Assembly (NCBI GenBank): GCA_902798915.1
Contig: CADBYM010000018.1
Coordinates: forward strand, 1 to 56,835
Length of the DNA stretch: 56,835 bases
Origin: an uncultured Coriobacteriaceae bacterium
GTDB lineage: Bacteria > Actinomycetota > Coriobacteriia > Coriobacteriales > Atopobiaceae
Direction: 5' to 3'
Made by a program: the position numbers and the translations under genes. Shown here in pieces: positions 22,514 to 31,167 of this stretch (position 1 is its first letter; every line of letters begins with the position of its first letter). The notes under the pieces are model-generated. The model worked only from the letters and a program-made list of their open reading frames with translations, had not been told where the DNA came from and did not search any database.

Positions 22514-23524
22514 GTGCTCATCGCCGACATCGTGCCCTACGAGCGCAACGCCCGGCACAACGAGCAGGCCGTCCCCGTGGTGGCCGAGTCCATCCGCGAG
22601 TTCGGCCTGCGCGGCCAGATCGTGCTCGAGAGCCGGGACAACCCCGTCATCGTCTGCGGCCACACGAGGGTCGAGGCTTGCAGGTCCCTCGGCTGGACCG
22701 AGATACCCGACGAGCACATCTGCTACTGCGACGGCCTCACCGACGAGCAGATCCGCGCCTACCGCCTGGCTGACAACCGCACCGGCGAGGTGGCGACCTG
22801 GAACAAGACGCTCCTGCAGCACGAGATGCGCTCCATCAAGAAGCTCGACATGAGCCGCTTCCGCTTCGACTTCAAGAGCAGGGAGAGGCCGAGGGGGGCA
22901 GAGATCGTCCGCACCGGCGAGCGCATGAACATGCACCTCGTGAACGCGGAGGACTGCACGGGGCCAAACGAGATGCCCACGCTCCTGCCCGCGGACGCGG
23001 CGCCAAGGGACATGACCTCGTTCAACTTCTGCAGGACCGCCACCGAGTTCGAGGGCGTCGGCGTGCACTTCTGCATCGACGACTATCAGTTCGAGCGCGT
23101 GTGGAGCAGACCCGAGGCATACATCGACCTTTTGAGGAAGTTTGACTGCGTGGTCTGCCCCGACTTCTCGGTGTATCTGGACATGCCGTACCCGATGAAG
23201 CTCTGGAACCTCTACCGCAGCCGCGCGCTCGGCAACTGGTGGCAGCGCAAGGGCCTGACAGTCGTGCCCAACGTCACGTGGAGCGGGCTGGACAGCCTCG
23301 ACTACTGCCTCGAGGGCATCCCGCGCGGCGGGACGATCTTCATCAGCACCGTCGGCGTGACGAGGGACAGGGGCGCCCGCGCCATCGTCGAGGTCGGCAT
23401 ACGCGAGGCGCTGAGGCGCATCGAGCCGTCCCGGCTGCTGCTGCTCGGCAGCGACCTCGGGCTCGACTACGGGACGCTCGACGTTCGCAGGTACAGGCCG
23501 AAGTCGTTCAAGGGAGCGAAGTGA
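22514..23524 (+). CDS. ParB-domain / DUF4417 fusion protein, 336 aa
   Basis: N-terminal ParB-like domain (LIADIVPYERNARHNEQA, FGLRGQIVLESRDNPVIVCG, HTRVEACRSLG, RLADNRTGE) with the GHTR phosphate-binding box. From about residue 150 the sequence matches a DUF4417-type domain (GVGVHFCIDDYQFERVW, VVCPDFSVYLDMPYPMKLWN, GTIFISTVGVT). Many phages carry a ParB-methyltransferase fusion beside the terminase; here DUF4417 takes the place of the methylase. GTG at 22514 is preceded by AAAGGGGG. Role in DNA modification or packaging is only inferred. Confidence 0.8.
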   Translation: MLIADIVPYERNARHNEQAVPVVAESIREFGLRGQIVLESRDNPVIVCGHTRVEACRSLGWTEIPDEHICYCDGLTDEQIRAYRLADNRTGEVATWNKTLLQHEMRSIKKLDMSRFRFDFKSRERPRGAEIVRTGERMNMHLVNAEDCTGPNEMPTLLPADAAPRDMTSFNFCRTATEFEGVGVHFCIDDYQFERVWSRPEAYIDLLRKFDCVVCPDFSVYLDMPYPMKLWNLYRSRALGNWWQRKGLTVVPNVTWSGLDSLDYCLEGIPRGGTIFISTVGVTRDRGARAIVEVGIREALRRIEPSRLLLLGSDLGLDYGTLDVRRYRPKSFKGAK

Positions 23525-23976
23525 TGGTGAAGTCGAAGGACTACATGGCGAGATACCGCGTCGCCAAGGGCCTGCCGAAGTCGGCCGGGACACCCCCCGA
23601 GGACATGACCGACTCGCAGCTGGCGAACGAGATTGACTCGAGGCGCAGGCGGATCGGCGAGATGGGAGATAGGCTCGTCGAGCTCGCCCAGCGCATCGAC
23701 GAGGCGCGCATGAGCCCGAGGGAGGGGCGCAGGGAGCGAGTCGATGGCGCACAGCGCAGGCACAACGAAGCCAAGGAGACATACGACCGCCTCCGCGACG
23801 AGCTCGCCGCGCTCGAGGACGAGCGTGCCCACCGCCGACAGGCCAACGAGCGGCCAGCCAACCGCACGTTCGTGAACTCGTACGGTGAGGCCACGACCCG
23901 CTATATCACCTCGCAGAGCTACGAGAGCGCCCAGCGTCGCCTTAACCGCGAGATGGAGAGCCGGATGAGGTGGTAG
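23524..23976 (+). CDS. Hypothetical coiled-coil phage protein, 150 aa
   Basis: Begins MVKSKDYMARYRVAKG and continues as a charged helix (SRRRRIGEMGDRLVELAQRI) ending with EATTRYITSQSYESAQRRL. ATG overlaps the preceding stop (TGATG). The first eight residues are nearly repeated at the start of the next gene, which otherwise differs. Located in the packaging region; not recognised. Confidence 0.65.
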   Translation: MVKSKDYMARYRVAKGLPKSAGTPPEDMTDSQLANEIDSRRRRIGEMGDRLVELAQRIDEARMSPREGRRERVDGAQRRHNEAKETYDRLRDELAALEDERAHRRQANERPANRTFVNSYGEATTRYITSQSYESAQRRLNREMESRMRW

Positions 23977-24031
23977 CTAGAGGCCAGTCGGCGCCGGCTG
24001 CTCAAGGAGCGTATGCGGAGGTGGTGGCTCA

Positions 24032-24514
24032 TTGGTCAAGAGCAAGGAGTACATGACCCTGTACCGTGCGAGAGGCCACGGAACCGACTTCGAGACGGTT
24101 GTCAAGATTCCCACCGTTCTCGGAGAAGTTAAAGTGCTGGTGAGCACGCATACGACACAGAACAAGCTTCCCGACAAGACCCTCGCCAAGAACAGAATAT
24201 ACGCCCATGTTGACTGGCATACGGGTAACATATCATCCATGTTCTTCTATGACGGAGAGGGTGGCATCAAGGAGCAGTGGAACGTGGGCACGGGCGGGAA
24301 GGGCCATAAGCATTTCGGCTCCACGTTCCATACCCACCACGGCTTGCGGCACTCCAGAAGGAGGGACTCGGGCAGGGCGCTAAAGCTCAGCGAAGTCTAT
24401 ATCGCATTGAAGGTGAACAGGCAATGGCGACAATACGCGCAGCAGAACTCCCAGAGCTTAAGGAGGAGATTGGGCCCGAGGGGATTCGATCTCTCATGGA
24501 CGAGTTCGACGTAG
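24032..24514 (+). CDS. Toxin-like domain protein with a leader shared with its neighbour, 160 aa
   Basis: TTG at 24032 with GGAGGTGG upstream. Starts MVKSKEYMTLYRARG, almost the same leader as the preceding gene, then an unrelated domain of lower GC: IYAHVDWHTGNISSMFFYDG, GGKGHKHFGSTFHTHHG and ALKLSEVYIALKVNRQW. The His-rich HKHFG..FHTHHG pattern and Y-H-DW-TG-I opening resemble C-terminal domains of polymorphic toxins, though I cannot name the family. The last about 25 residues overlap the next gene and may be off-frame tail. Paired with 24424-24747 as a candidate toxin/immunity unit. Confidence 0.5.
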   Translation: MVKSKEYMTLYRARGHGTDFETVVKIPTVLGEVKVLVSTHTTQNKLPDKTLAKNRIYAHVDWHTGNISSMFFYDGEGGIKEQWNVGTGGKGHKHFGSTFHTHHGLRHSRRRDSGRALKLSEVYIALKVNRQWRQYAQQNSQSLRRRLGPRGFDLSWTSST

Positions 24515-24747
24515 AGTTCGCTGACCTCGTATTCATCAAGTGGGGCGACCTAAGCCTCTGCCTAGATCGCCTGAACGGGTGGGCGTTCGCAGACACTTCC
24601 AGGCCTGATGACACGCACAACCCGTTCTCCTGCTGGAAGACCGTCACACCAGAGTTCAAGTCCCTGGATGAGGCGCTAGACTTCCCGGTTCTCAATGGCA
24701 AGTCCGTCCGCGAGCGCTTCGCCGAGTGCCGCTTCTTCGTGGAGTAG
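24424..24747 (+). CDS. Candidate immunity-like acidic protein, 107 aa
   Basis: Acidic small protein (MDEFDVEFADLVFIKWGD, NPFSCWKTVTPEFKSLDEAL) with lower GC than the genes around it. It overlaps the toxin-like gene by 91 bp and is presumably coupled. Small acidic partner directly behind a toxin-like domain is the usual immunity layout, but no family is recognised. Confidence 0.5.
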   Translation: MATIRAAELPELKEEIGPEGIRSLMDEFDVEFADLVFIKWGDLSLCLDRLNGWAFADTSRPDDTHNPFSCWKTVTPEFKSLDEALDFPVLNGKSVRERFAECRFFVE

Positions 24748-24756
24748 GGGGAAGGG

Positions 24757-25005
24757 ATGCACATACGCAAGGCCGCGGTCATCTGCGACCGCTGCGGCGC
24801 CAAGGTCGAGGTCGACCCAGACGTGAAGCACGTCATCATCGGCCCCTTCATGGAACCGGGCGAACCGCTCGCCGGGTGGCTCGCCGTCGAGGGCGGGCGC
24901 CACCTCTGCCCGGCCTGCGCCGGGCCATACCTCGCGAAGAAGCACGAGATGGAGGCCGAGCTGCGCAGGCTCTCGGGCGGCAGGACCATCGAGTTCGACA
25001 TCTAG
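24757..25005 (+). CDS. Zinc-ribbon protein, 82 aa
   Basis: Two Cys pairs (ICDRCGAKVEVD and LCPACAGPYL) around a strand-rich centre (VKHVIIGPFMEPGEPLAG). ATG has GGGGAAGGG upstream. Typical small phage zinc ribbon; function unknown. Confidence 0.65.
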   Translation: MHIRKAAVICDRCGAKVEVDPDVKHVIIGPFMEPGEPLAGWLAVEGGRHLCPACAGPYLAKKHEMEAELRRLSGGRTIEFDI

Positions 25006-25137
25006 ACCAAGCGCACGGCAGGGGATTCCGGGCCGTCCGGGAGGGCGGCCCCCTCACGCGGGGGTGACCTGCCGGCACGGGTCCGGGTGCGCGCCGAGAG
25101 CCGTCCCCCGGCGGTTTCCTTCAACGAGGAGAAGAGC

Positions 25138-25233
25138 ATGGACCACTACGATTCCGTTCGGCATACCATCGCCGTCATCTGGCCCATAGTCATGTTCGCG
25201 GTCGGGCTGTGGATGGGCTCCTGGATGTTCTAG
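25138..25233 (+). CDS. Tiny membrane peptide, 31 aa
   Basis: ATG preceded by GAGGAG. The peptide has one membrane helix (TIAVIWPIVMFAVGLWMGSW). It is preceded by about 130 bp rich in GC hairpins (for example GGGCCGTCC / GGGCGGCCC near 25030-25060). Its stop overlaps the convergent gene by 4 bases. Confidence 0.5.
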   Translation: MDHYDSVRHTIAVIWPIVMFAVGLWMGSWMF

Positions 25234-25721
25234 GGCTGCGCCGTCAGCCACCACGTGAGGATGACGGCGGCGATCGAGACGAGCGACGGCACTACGATCG
25301 AGACGGCGAAGCGAATCGTCTGGCGCCTCTCCCTCACGGCCCTCTCCCTCTCAGCCCTGTCGTGGCGCTGCACGACCCAGAGCGCCTTCGGGCTGACCCA
25401 GAGGCAGGTCATCCGCTCGGAGTCCGTCTCGTAGCAGCTGACTAGCCCCAGGTCGTGGAAGCCGCGGTACATCCCCGCGACGAGCGGGTCGGACAGGCGC
25501 TGCTGCGTGAACTGCGCCACGTCGCTCCGGTGCGCCGAGAGCGCACGCAGCTCCTCTATCTCCTCGTCGTTCAGCGAGTCGACGCTCGGTGCCGCGCCGG
25601 CCACGCGGTCCCTCGCGCGGAGGCGCTCCTGCGCCTTGGGGAGGGCGTCCACCGACCTGCGCAGCTCGTCGATCGACTTCCTGACGTCTGCGACGGCCTT
25701 TGCCGTTGGGTCTGCTGCCAT
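25230..25721 (-). CDS. Tail-anchored protein on the opposite strand, 163 aa
   Basis: A coiled N-terminal part (AVADVRKSIDELRRSVDALP), a winged-helix-like middle (LSDPLVAGMYRGFHDLGLV, MTCLWVSPKALWVVQ) and one C-terminal membrane helix (IVVPSLVSIAAVILTWWLT). ATG has AAGGAGG 6 bases upstream, read leftward. It is the only leftward gene inside the late block, the typical sign of a moron expressed in the lysogen. Same layout as 9088-9435. Superinfection exclusion is a reasonable but untested idea. Confidence 0.7.
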   Translation of the reverse strand: MAADPTAKAVADVRKSIDELRRSVDALPKAQERLRARDRVAGAAPSVDSLNDEEIEELRALSAHRSDVAQFTQQRLSDPLVAGMYRGFHDLGLVSCYETDSERMTCLWVSPKALWVVQRHDRAERERAVRERRQTIRFAVSIVVPSLVSIAAVILTWWLTAQP

Positions 25722-25833
25722 TGCGGCCTCCTTGAGGGCGAGCGTTTTCTGTCAACGGAATTGTAGCGTGCCGCCCGCCCGCGCGGGCGTCTCGCGCTGG
25801 GAAGGCGGCGAGGTTCCGCGAGGGGGGTGGCCC

Positions 25834-26238
25834 ATGGCGACGAGGAGGCGGCTCACCAAGCCGAAGACGGTGCGGGATGACCCGTACCGGAACAAGAAGT
25901 GGAACGAGCTCGTGCGCGGGCGAGACTTCAAGCCGTCCGACGTGCCGGCGCTCACGCTCCTGGTGCAGTGGTACCAGGTCGTGGACAAGTGCATGGAGGA
26001 CCTGTCGAGCGCCGGCGGCGGGATACAGGTCGCCTACGCGAACAAGATGGACGACATCAAGGCGCTTCCGCAGATCGCCACCATGAAGCAGGCCAGCGCG
26101 GAGATACGGCAGCTCAACAGGCAGCTCGGGATCGCGGACGGGAGGGACGCGGATGCGAACGCCGAAGGCGACGACGAGGCAGAGGTCCTCCGGCTCGTGC
26201 AAGGTCGCGGGCCTGGAGCTCGCAGGGCCGCGATGTGA
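25834..26238 (+). CDS. terS: Terminase small subunit, P27 family, 134 aa
   Basis: Pattern of P27-type small terminases: YRNKKWNELVRGRDFKPSDV, LVQWYQVVDKCMEDL and ATMKQASAEIRQLNRQLGI. It recognises viral DNA and hands it to the large subunit. ATG at 25834 has GGGGGGTGG upstream. Overlaps terL by 86 bp. Confidence 0.82.
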   Translation: MATRRRLTKPKTVRDDPYRNKKWNELVRGRDFKPSDVPALTLLVQWYQVVDKCMEDLSSAGGGIQVAYANKMDDIKALPQIATMKQASAEIRQLNRQLGIADGRDADANAEGDDEAEVLRLVQGRGPGARRAAM

Positions 26239-27754
26239 CGTCGACATAGCGGACGTCGCGGAGGCGATCGTCCGCGAGTACGAGGCGAAGCAGGACCCCC
26301 GCATCCGCATCGAGCCTGCCGGGGCGGCGCACACCGACGGGCCGGACGCGACGCTGCTGTGCCAGACGTACTGGTTCGACCCGGACCCGTGGCAGAAGCT
26401 ACTGCTCAACTGCTGGCTCAGCCGCGACGAGAACGACCGGCTCCTCGTGATAACGGCAGGGCTCTCGGTGCCTCGGCAGAACGGGAAGACCGGCGCCATC
26501 GAGGCGATGGAGTTCTACCTGCTCATGACCGACCCGTCCGTGCACATCCTCCACACGGCGCATGCCGTGAAGACCGTCAAGAAGGCGTTCCGCAGGCTCG
26601 CCGCCGTGTTCACCCACCCCGGCAGGAAGTGGAGGCGCGTCCGCGAGAGGGTGAGGATCATCCGCCGCACGAACGGCGAGGAGTGCATAGAGATGAAGTC
26701 GGGCGCGACCATCGAGTACAGCGCCCGGTCGACCAACGCCGGCCGCGGCTTCGACAACATCACCCACATCGTCTACGACGAGGCACAGGCCCTCAACGAC
26801 ACGCAGCTCGAGGCCATGAACCAGGCGCTCGCGGCGTCGGCCACGGGCGACAGGCAGGCCATCTACGTCGGCACCCCGCCCTCGGAGAAGGTTGACGGCG
26901 GGGTGTTCCGCCGCAGGCGCCGGAACATCGTCGGCGCGCCGACCCCGCGCAGCGCCTGGCACGAGTGGGGCGTGGAGGTCTGCCCGCCGGACGACGCCAC
27001 ATGGGAGAGCGTGCTGCCCCTGGTGTACGAGACGAACCCGTCCATGGAGACGGGCAGGCCGGGCGCGCTCGACGAGGAGTACACCTACGAGAACGAGTTC
27101 ACGACGCTCGACGCGCAGGGGTTCGCGCGCGAGCGGCTCGGGTGGTGGGACCCGCGCGTCGACGCGGGCGACCCGCCCGCCATCGACCCGGACGCATGGG
27201 CGAGCACGGCCATCCCCGCCATAGCGAGGAGGTACCAGGGCGTCACGGCGCTCGGCGTGAAGTTCTCCCAGGACGGGGCGCGCTGGGCCCTCGCGGGCTG
27301 CAAGGCCAGGAGGGACCGCAGCCGCTACGCCTTCGAGCTCGTCGAGCTCGGCGACACGTCGCGCGGGACGCGGCCGCTCGCCGAGGCGATAGCCATGCGC
27401 AAGGGCAGGGTGGCGGCCGTCATGGTCGACGGCACCAACGGCGCCGACGCGCTCTGCGCCAACCTCGCGGCACTCCGCGTCCCGAAGGGCTACGTCGTTC
27501 GCATGAGCACGAAGGACGTCATTTCCGCGTCGCAGGGCCTCGTCGACGGAATCGTGGACGGAACCGTGTCGCACAGCACCGATGGCCAGGAGGTGCTCGA
27601 CGAGTGCGCGGCCGCCGCCACGCGACGCGACATCGGCAGGCACGGAGGGTGGGGGTTCGAAGGCTCCATAGAGCTGGAGGCTTGCGCCGCCGCCGTGCTT
27701 GCGTGCAGGACAACGAAGCGCGACCCGCGCAGGAAGCAGAGGCTGCTGACATGA
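26153..27754 (+). CDS. terL: Terminase large subunit, 533 aa
   Basis: ATPase with Walker A variant SVPRQNGKT, Walker B THIVYDEAQ and a downstream nuclease half with KFSQDGARWALAG, MVDGTNGADAL and a conserved C-terminal acidic/His stretch. The RQNGKT signature is that of HK97/P27-type TerL, which pairs with P27 small subunits and HNH proteins in cos phages. Length is normal. It pumps DNA into procapsids and cuts it. Stop overlaps the portal start (ATGA). Confidence 0.93.
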   Translation: MRTPKATTRQRSSGSCKVAGLELAGPRCDVDIADVAEAIVREYEAKQDPRIRIEPAGAAHTDGPDATLLCQTYWFDPDPWQKLLLNCWLSRDENDRLLVITAGLSVPRQNGKTGAIEAMEFYLLMTDPSVHILHTAHAVKTVKKAFRRLAAVFTHPGRKWRRVRERVRIIRRTNGEECIEMKSGATIEYSARSTNAGRGFDNITHIVYDEAQALNDTQLEAMNQALAASATGDRQAIYVGTPPSEKVDGGVFRRRRRNIVGAPTPRSAWHEWGVEVCPPDDATWESVLPLVYETNPSMETGRPGALDEEYTYENEFTTLDAQGFARERLGWWDPRVDAGDPPAIDPDAWASTAIPAIARRYQGVTALGVKFSQDGARWALAGCKARRDRSRYAFELVELGDTSRGTRPLAEAIAMRKGRVAAVMVDGTNGADALCANLAALRVPKGYVVRMSTKDVISASQGLVDGIVDGTVSHSTDGQEVLDECAAAATRRDIGRHGGWGFEGSIELEACAAAVLACRTTKRDPRRKQRLLT

Positions 27755-29241
27755 GCGACAGAACCCGCAACGCGTCCTCGACGCCGGTCCCGGACCTCGG
27801 CGTCATTCCCGCGCGCTACCGGGAGCACGTCATAGACCTGTTCGACGCGTGGGCGTCCGTTCGCGGGCGCAACGCCGCGCTCCGGGGCTACGTCGAGATG
27901 AAGAACGCCACCAAGGACCTCGGGATATCCATACCGCCCGACCTCACGCGCGTGAACGCCGTGGTGGGGTGGGCCGACAAGGCCATGCGCGTGCGCGTGG
28001 TGCGGTCGAGGTTCCAGGGGTTCGTCTTCGAGGGCGAGCAGGACAGACGTCTCGACGCGCTCGCGCGTCGCAACGGGCTCGTCACGAAGTACTCCAGGGC
28101 CTGCCGGGGCGCGCTCACCTACGGGTGCTCGGCGATGTCCGTCATGCGCGGCGTGGGGTGCAGGCAGCCGCCCGTCATGGTGCGCAGCCTGAGCGCCAAC
28201 CAGTGCTGCATGCTGTGGGACAAGGACGCCGACGGCATAGGCTGCGGCGTGGCCGTCGTGGGCACGGACCGCAGGGGCGTGGCGAGCCGCTACGTGCTCC
28301 ACGAGCCCGACGCCGTGGTCACGTTGGAGCGCGACGCAGACTACCAGTGGTCGTGCCTCGTGGAGCCGCACCTCATGGGTCGCCCGCTCATGGTGCCGAT
28401 CGTCCACGACGCCGACGACGACCGGCCGCTGGGCCACTCGGTCATCACTCCCGAGGTGTGCGGCATCATCGACAAGGCCATGCGGGACGTGCTGCGCATG
28501 GAGGTGGGCGCCGAGTTCTTCACCGCCCCGCAGCGCTACATACTGGGGGCGGACCCGGAGCTGTTCAGCGTCCCCCCCGACGAGGCAGAGGACGTCGCGG
28601 GGAGCGATGACGACGACGATGACGACGCGCCGCCGCGGCCGGTGGACCCGCGCATGATGATGCGCGCCTACCTGGGCGCGTTCCTCGCGCTCACGCGCGA
28701 CGCGGACGGGGCGCTGCCGCAGGTCGGCCAGTTCCCCGCGGGCGATGCCGGGAACTTCGTGGCCGTCTTCGAGAACGACGCCCAGCGGTTCAGCGGCGCG
28801 ACCAACGTGCCGCTCGGGCAGCTCGGCGTGCTGAGCAACACCTACACGAGCTCGCAGGCGCTCGACGCGGCCAACGACCCGCTCGTGCTCGACGTGGAGC
28901 GCATCAACCAGTCCATGGGCGAGTCCATGGAGGAGGTCGCGCGCCTCATGATGGCGGTCGACCGGGGCATCTCCTACGAGGACCTCGACGACCGCTCCAT
29001 GGGCGTGATCGCCCAGTTCTGCAACCCGGCGCAGCCGACGATAAGCGCGACGGCCGACGCGTGGACGAAGATAGGCGCGGAGGACCATTCGCTGGTGGGG
29101 ACGCGCGTGTGGTACGAGGGCCTGGGCCTGCAGAGGGCGACCATCGACCGGATCATGGCCGCCAGGGAGCGGGCGGACGCGATAGGGCTCATGAACGAGA
29201 TTGCCGACCAGCTCGCGAGGGGCGGTGCGCCAATTGGTTGA
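27751..29241 (+). CDS. Portal protein (SPP1 gp6-like), 496 aa
   Basis: Typical portal layout and length: opening helix (YREHVIDLFDAWASVRGRNA), a beta-rich centre, a long Asp-rich insertion (DDDDDDD near residue 290) and the C-terminal QRFSGATNVPLGQLGVLS and ALDAANDPLVLDVERINQS segments. Forms the dodecameric channel at the capsid vertex. Placed between terL and the MuF head protein as expected. Confidence 0.88.
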   Translation: MSDRTRNASSTPVPDLGVIPARYREHVIDLFDAWASVRGRNAALRGYVEMKNATKDLGISIPPDLTRVNAVVGWADKAMRVRVVRSRFQGFVFEGEQDRRLDALARRNGLVTKYSRACRGALTYGCSAMSVMRGVGCRQPPVMVRSLSANQCCMLWDKDADGIGCGVAVVGTDRRGVASRYVLHEPDAVVTLERDADYQWSCLVEPHLMGRPLMVPIVHDADDDRPLGHSVITPEVCGIIDKAMRDVLRMEVGAEFFTAPQRYILGADPELFSVPPDEAEDVAGSDDDDDDDAPPRPVDPRMMMRAYLGAFLALTRDADGALPQVGQFPAGDAGNFVAVFENDAQRFSGATNVPLGQLGVLSNTYTSSQALDAANDPLVLDVERINQSMGESMEEVARLMMAVDRGISYEDLDDRSMGVIAQFCNPAQPTISATADAWTKIGAEDHSLVGTRVWYEGLGLQRATIDRIMAARERADAIGLMNEIADQLARGGAPIG

Positions 29242-30670
29242 CCCCAGGCTCTTCGCCGACTACCGCCGGGCACTCGAGGCCGTCGCGGAGCTGTGCCACT
29301 CGTCCGTCAGGGACATCCTCGACCAGATGCCGGCCATGGGGGAGCGCCAGGCGGCGGCCATGCTGCTGGGACGCTACCCGGAGCTGCTCGCCCGCTTCGG
29401 GGCCATGAGCGCCGAGGTGGCACGCGAGTACTACCAGAGCGCCCGCGACGCCTACTTCGAGGGAGATGACGAGGCCGAGGCCTACGAGGCCCGCGCGGCA
29501 CGGACGATCCCGCCCGAGTGGGCGACGGAGGACGTGCGCGCCGCCGCAGGCGGCGAGCGCGGCATGAGCGTGGGCATGCTGCCCGGCAAGGCGGCCAAGC
29601 GGGTGATGGAGCGCGCGGACCGGACGATCATCCAGAACGCGTCGAGGGACCCGGCGCACCCCAAGTGGGCGGTGGTGCCCAGACCAGACGCGTGCGCATG
29701 GTGCGTCATGGTCGGCTCGCGCGGCTTCGTGTACAGGAGCGAGCTCACCGCCGACGCGCAGAGGCACGCCAACTGCAGGTGCGCCGTCTGCGTCGACTTC
29801 GACGTCGAGAACCCCTCGCTCGAGGGCTACGACCCCGACGCGCTCTACGACCGCTACCGCGAGGACCTCGCGAACGGCACCGTCACGACGTCCGGCAGCT
29901 CGATCGCGTCCATCGGCCTCAGGAGCGGCGGCGGCGCGGCCGTCGTCCCGAGGGCACGGTCCGGCGGGGGCGCCGGCGGTCGGGAGCGGGAGCGCATCCG
30001 AGACTGGACGAACGACGCCATAGCCGCCTTCGAGGCGGTCAGGGACGCGGGCCAACTCAAGGCGCTCGCCGACAGGGTGAACGAGACCTTGGCCAGGGGC
30101 GGCGAGGCCTTCACCGACCGCCAGGTGCAGGGCGTCAAGTGGGCCTTCGACCGCGCGAGGAAGCGCCTCGAGGACGACGCGAACGTGAGGGGCTTGGGGT
30201 CGCGGGAGACAGACGTAGCATTGCCGGAAGCCGGAGGTGCGTACGGTGCCTGGAACGAGAGCAACGACCCCGACGGCAGGAAGCGCGGCCACCACGCCAT
30301 CCGCTTCTACGAAGAGCTGCGGAATCGCGACGAAGACGCGGAGGTGAAGAGAACATCCGACAACACGGGCATCGGGGAGGCCGTGGTTAGACAGGCCTAC
30401 CGTCACATTTTTGTAGAGAAGCACGATCTCGACAAGGGCCATGACTTCTTTGACGAGAACTATGATATGGCGGAGTCCTGGCGCCGCATGAGCACTGGCG
30501 TAGACATTCAGCCGCATGACCTGACCCTCGTGTACCATGAGGCCATTGAGGATGATTTCATGTACATGCGAGGGCTGCCATACAGAGCAGCGCATGACAT
30601 GACATGTGACATGGGGTATGATTGGGCCAAGGAGTGCGACGAGTGGAAGCGCGCCAACGGGCTGCTGTAG
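29225..30670 (+). CDS. MuF-type minor head protein with a C-terminal polymorphic (toxin-like) domain, 481 aa
   Basis: N-terminal MuF-like region, with the C..C (CAWCVMVGSRGFVYRS) and RHANCRCAVCVDFD motif around residues 155-195. A Gly/Arg-rich linker follows. From about residue 335 a lower-GC domain begins (HHAIRFYEELRNRDEDAEVK, IFVEKHDLDKGHDFFDENYD, MAESWRRM, HDLTLVYHEAIED). This tail looks like the variable C-terminal domains of polymorphic toxins and is followed by a small separate gene, the usual immunity position. Start is GTG 29225 or TTG 29234; both overlap the portal gene. MuF call is firm; toxicity is inferred. Confidence 0.8.
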   Translation: MRQLVDPRLFADYRRALEAVAELCHSSVRDILDQMPAMGERQAAAMLLGRYPELLARFGAMSAEVAREYYQSARDAYFEGDDEAEAYEARAARTIPPEWATEDVRAAAGGERGMSVGMLPGKAAKRVMERADRTIIQNASRDPAHPKWAVVPRPDACAWCVMVGSRGFVYRSELTADAQRHANCRCAVCVDFDVENPSLEGYDPDALYDRYREDLANGTVTTSGSSIASIGLRSGGGAAVVPRARSGGGAGGRERERIRDWTNDAIAAFEAVRDAGQLKALADRVNETLARGGEAFTDRQVQGVKWAFDRARKRLEDDANVRGLGSRETDVALPEAGGAYGAWNESNDPDGRKRGHHAIRFYEELRNRDEDAEVKRTSDNTGIGEAVVRQAYRHIFVEKHDLDKGHDFFDENYDMAESWRRMSTGVDIQPHDLTLVYHEAIEDDFMYMRGLPYRAAHDMTCDMGYDWAKECDEWKRANGLL

Positions 30671-30681
30671 AGGTACTTTCG

Positions 30682-30921
30682 ATGCTGACTTTTAGACTAG
30701 ACTATATGAGTGACGGCATTGCCATGTACTCTTATATGCCAAATGGCGACGAGTCTCGGGTCGGGCATGTCGGAATGGTTGTCGAAACAGGCGAGAGAAT
30801 CATTGAGGAAGTCGCTCCGGGAGACGATTGCAAAAGTGGGGCCTTCATGTTGCTCAACCGACTGAGCAAGTATCGCAAAAGCGGTGAGTTTGAAAGAAGT
30901 GGAATGGTGGCATGGTACTAG
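30682..30921 (+). CDS. Candidate immunity protein for the MuF C-terminal domain, 79 aa
   Basis: Small protein of low GC (about 50% by eye) directly behind the MuF toxin-like gene, with AGAGGT about 9 bases before its ATG. Strand-rich (LTFRLDYMSDGIAMYSYM, HVGMVVETGERIIEEV). No family recognised. The pairing and composition, matching the toxin-like tail and unlike the head genes, argue that both came in together. Confidence 0.55.
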   Translation: MLTFRLDYMSDGIAMYSYMPNGDESRVGHVGMVVETGERIIEEVAPGDDCKSGAFMLLNRLSKYRKSGEFERSGMVAWY

Positions 30922-30943
30922 CCGCCCATCGGAGTCATCGCGT

Positions 30944-30977
30944 GACGAATCGAGCCCTGTACGGGGCTCGATTCGTC
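30944..30977 (+). terminator. Strong hairpin behind the MuF/immunity genes
   Basis: A 14-bp perfect stem GACGAATCGAGCCC / GGGCTCGATTCGTC with a 6-base loop. There is no T-run, so it may slow rather than end transcription or protect mRNA ends. It lies between the candidate immunity gene and tRNA-Leu. Confidence 0.55.
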
Positions 30978-31167
30978 TGGGTACGGTAGGGGAAGGCTTG
31001 TAAACACACCTCATCTCAGATTAATGAGGAGCGCCCGCTCCCCCAGAGCCTAACCGAGGCGGCAAGTGCGCCCTTGGCGGACCATACACCGCTTCGCGCT
31101 CGCCCGACGGCTGGACGTCGGGTTCCGGCTCCGGAAAACGAGGTTCGGGCCCTCGGCGCGAAGCCGT

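Noticed and set aside
30985..31167. Possible second tRNA just before tRNA-Leu
   Set aside because: A GGTTCCGGCTCC stretch looks like a T-loop but no acceptor or anticodon stem could be built around it.
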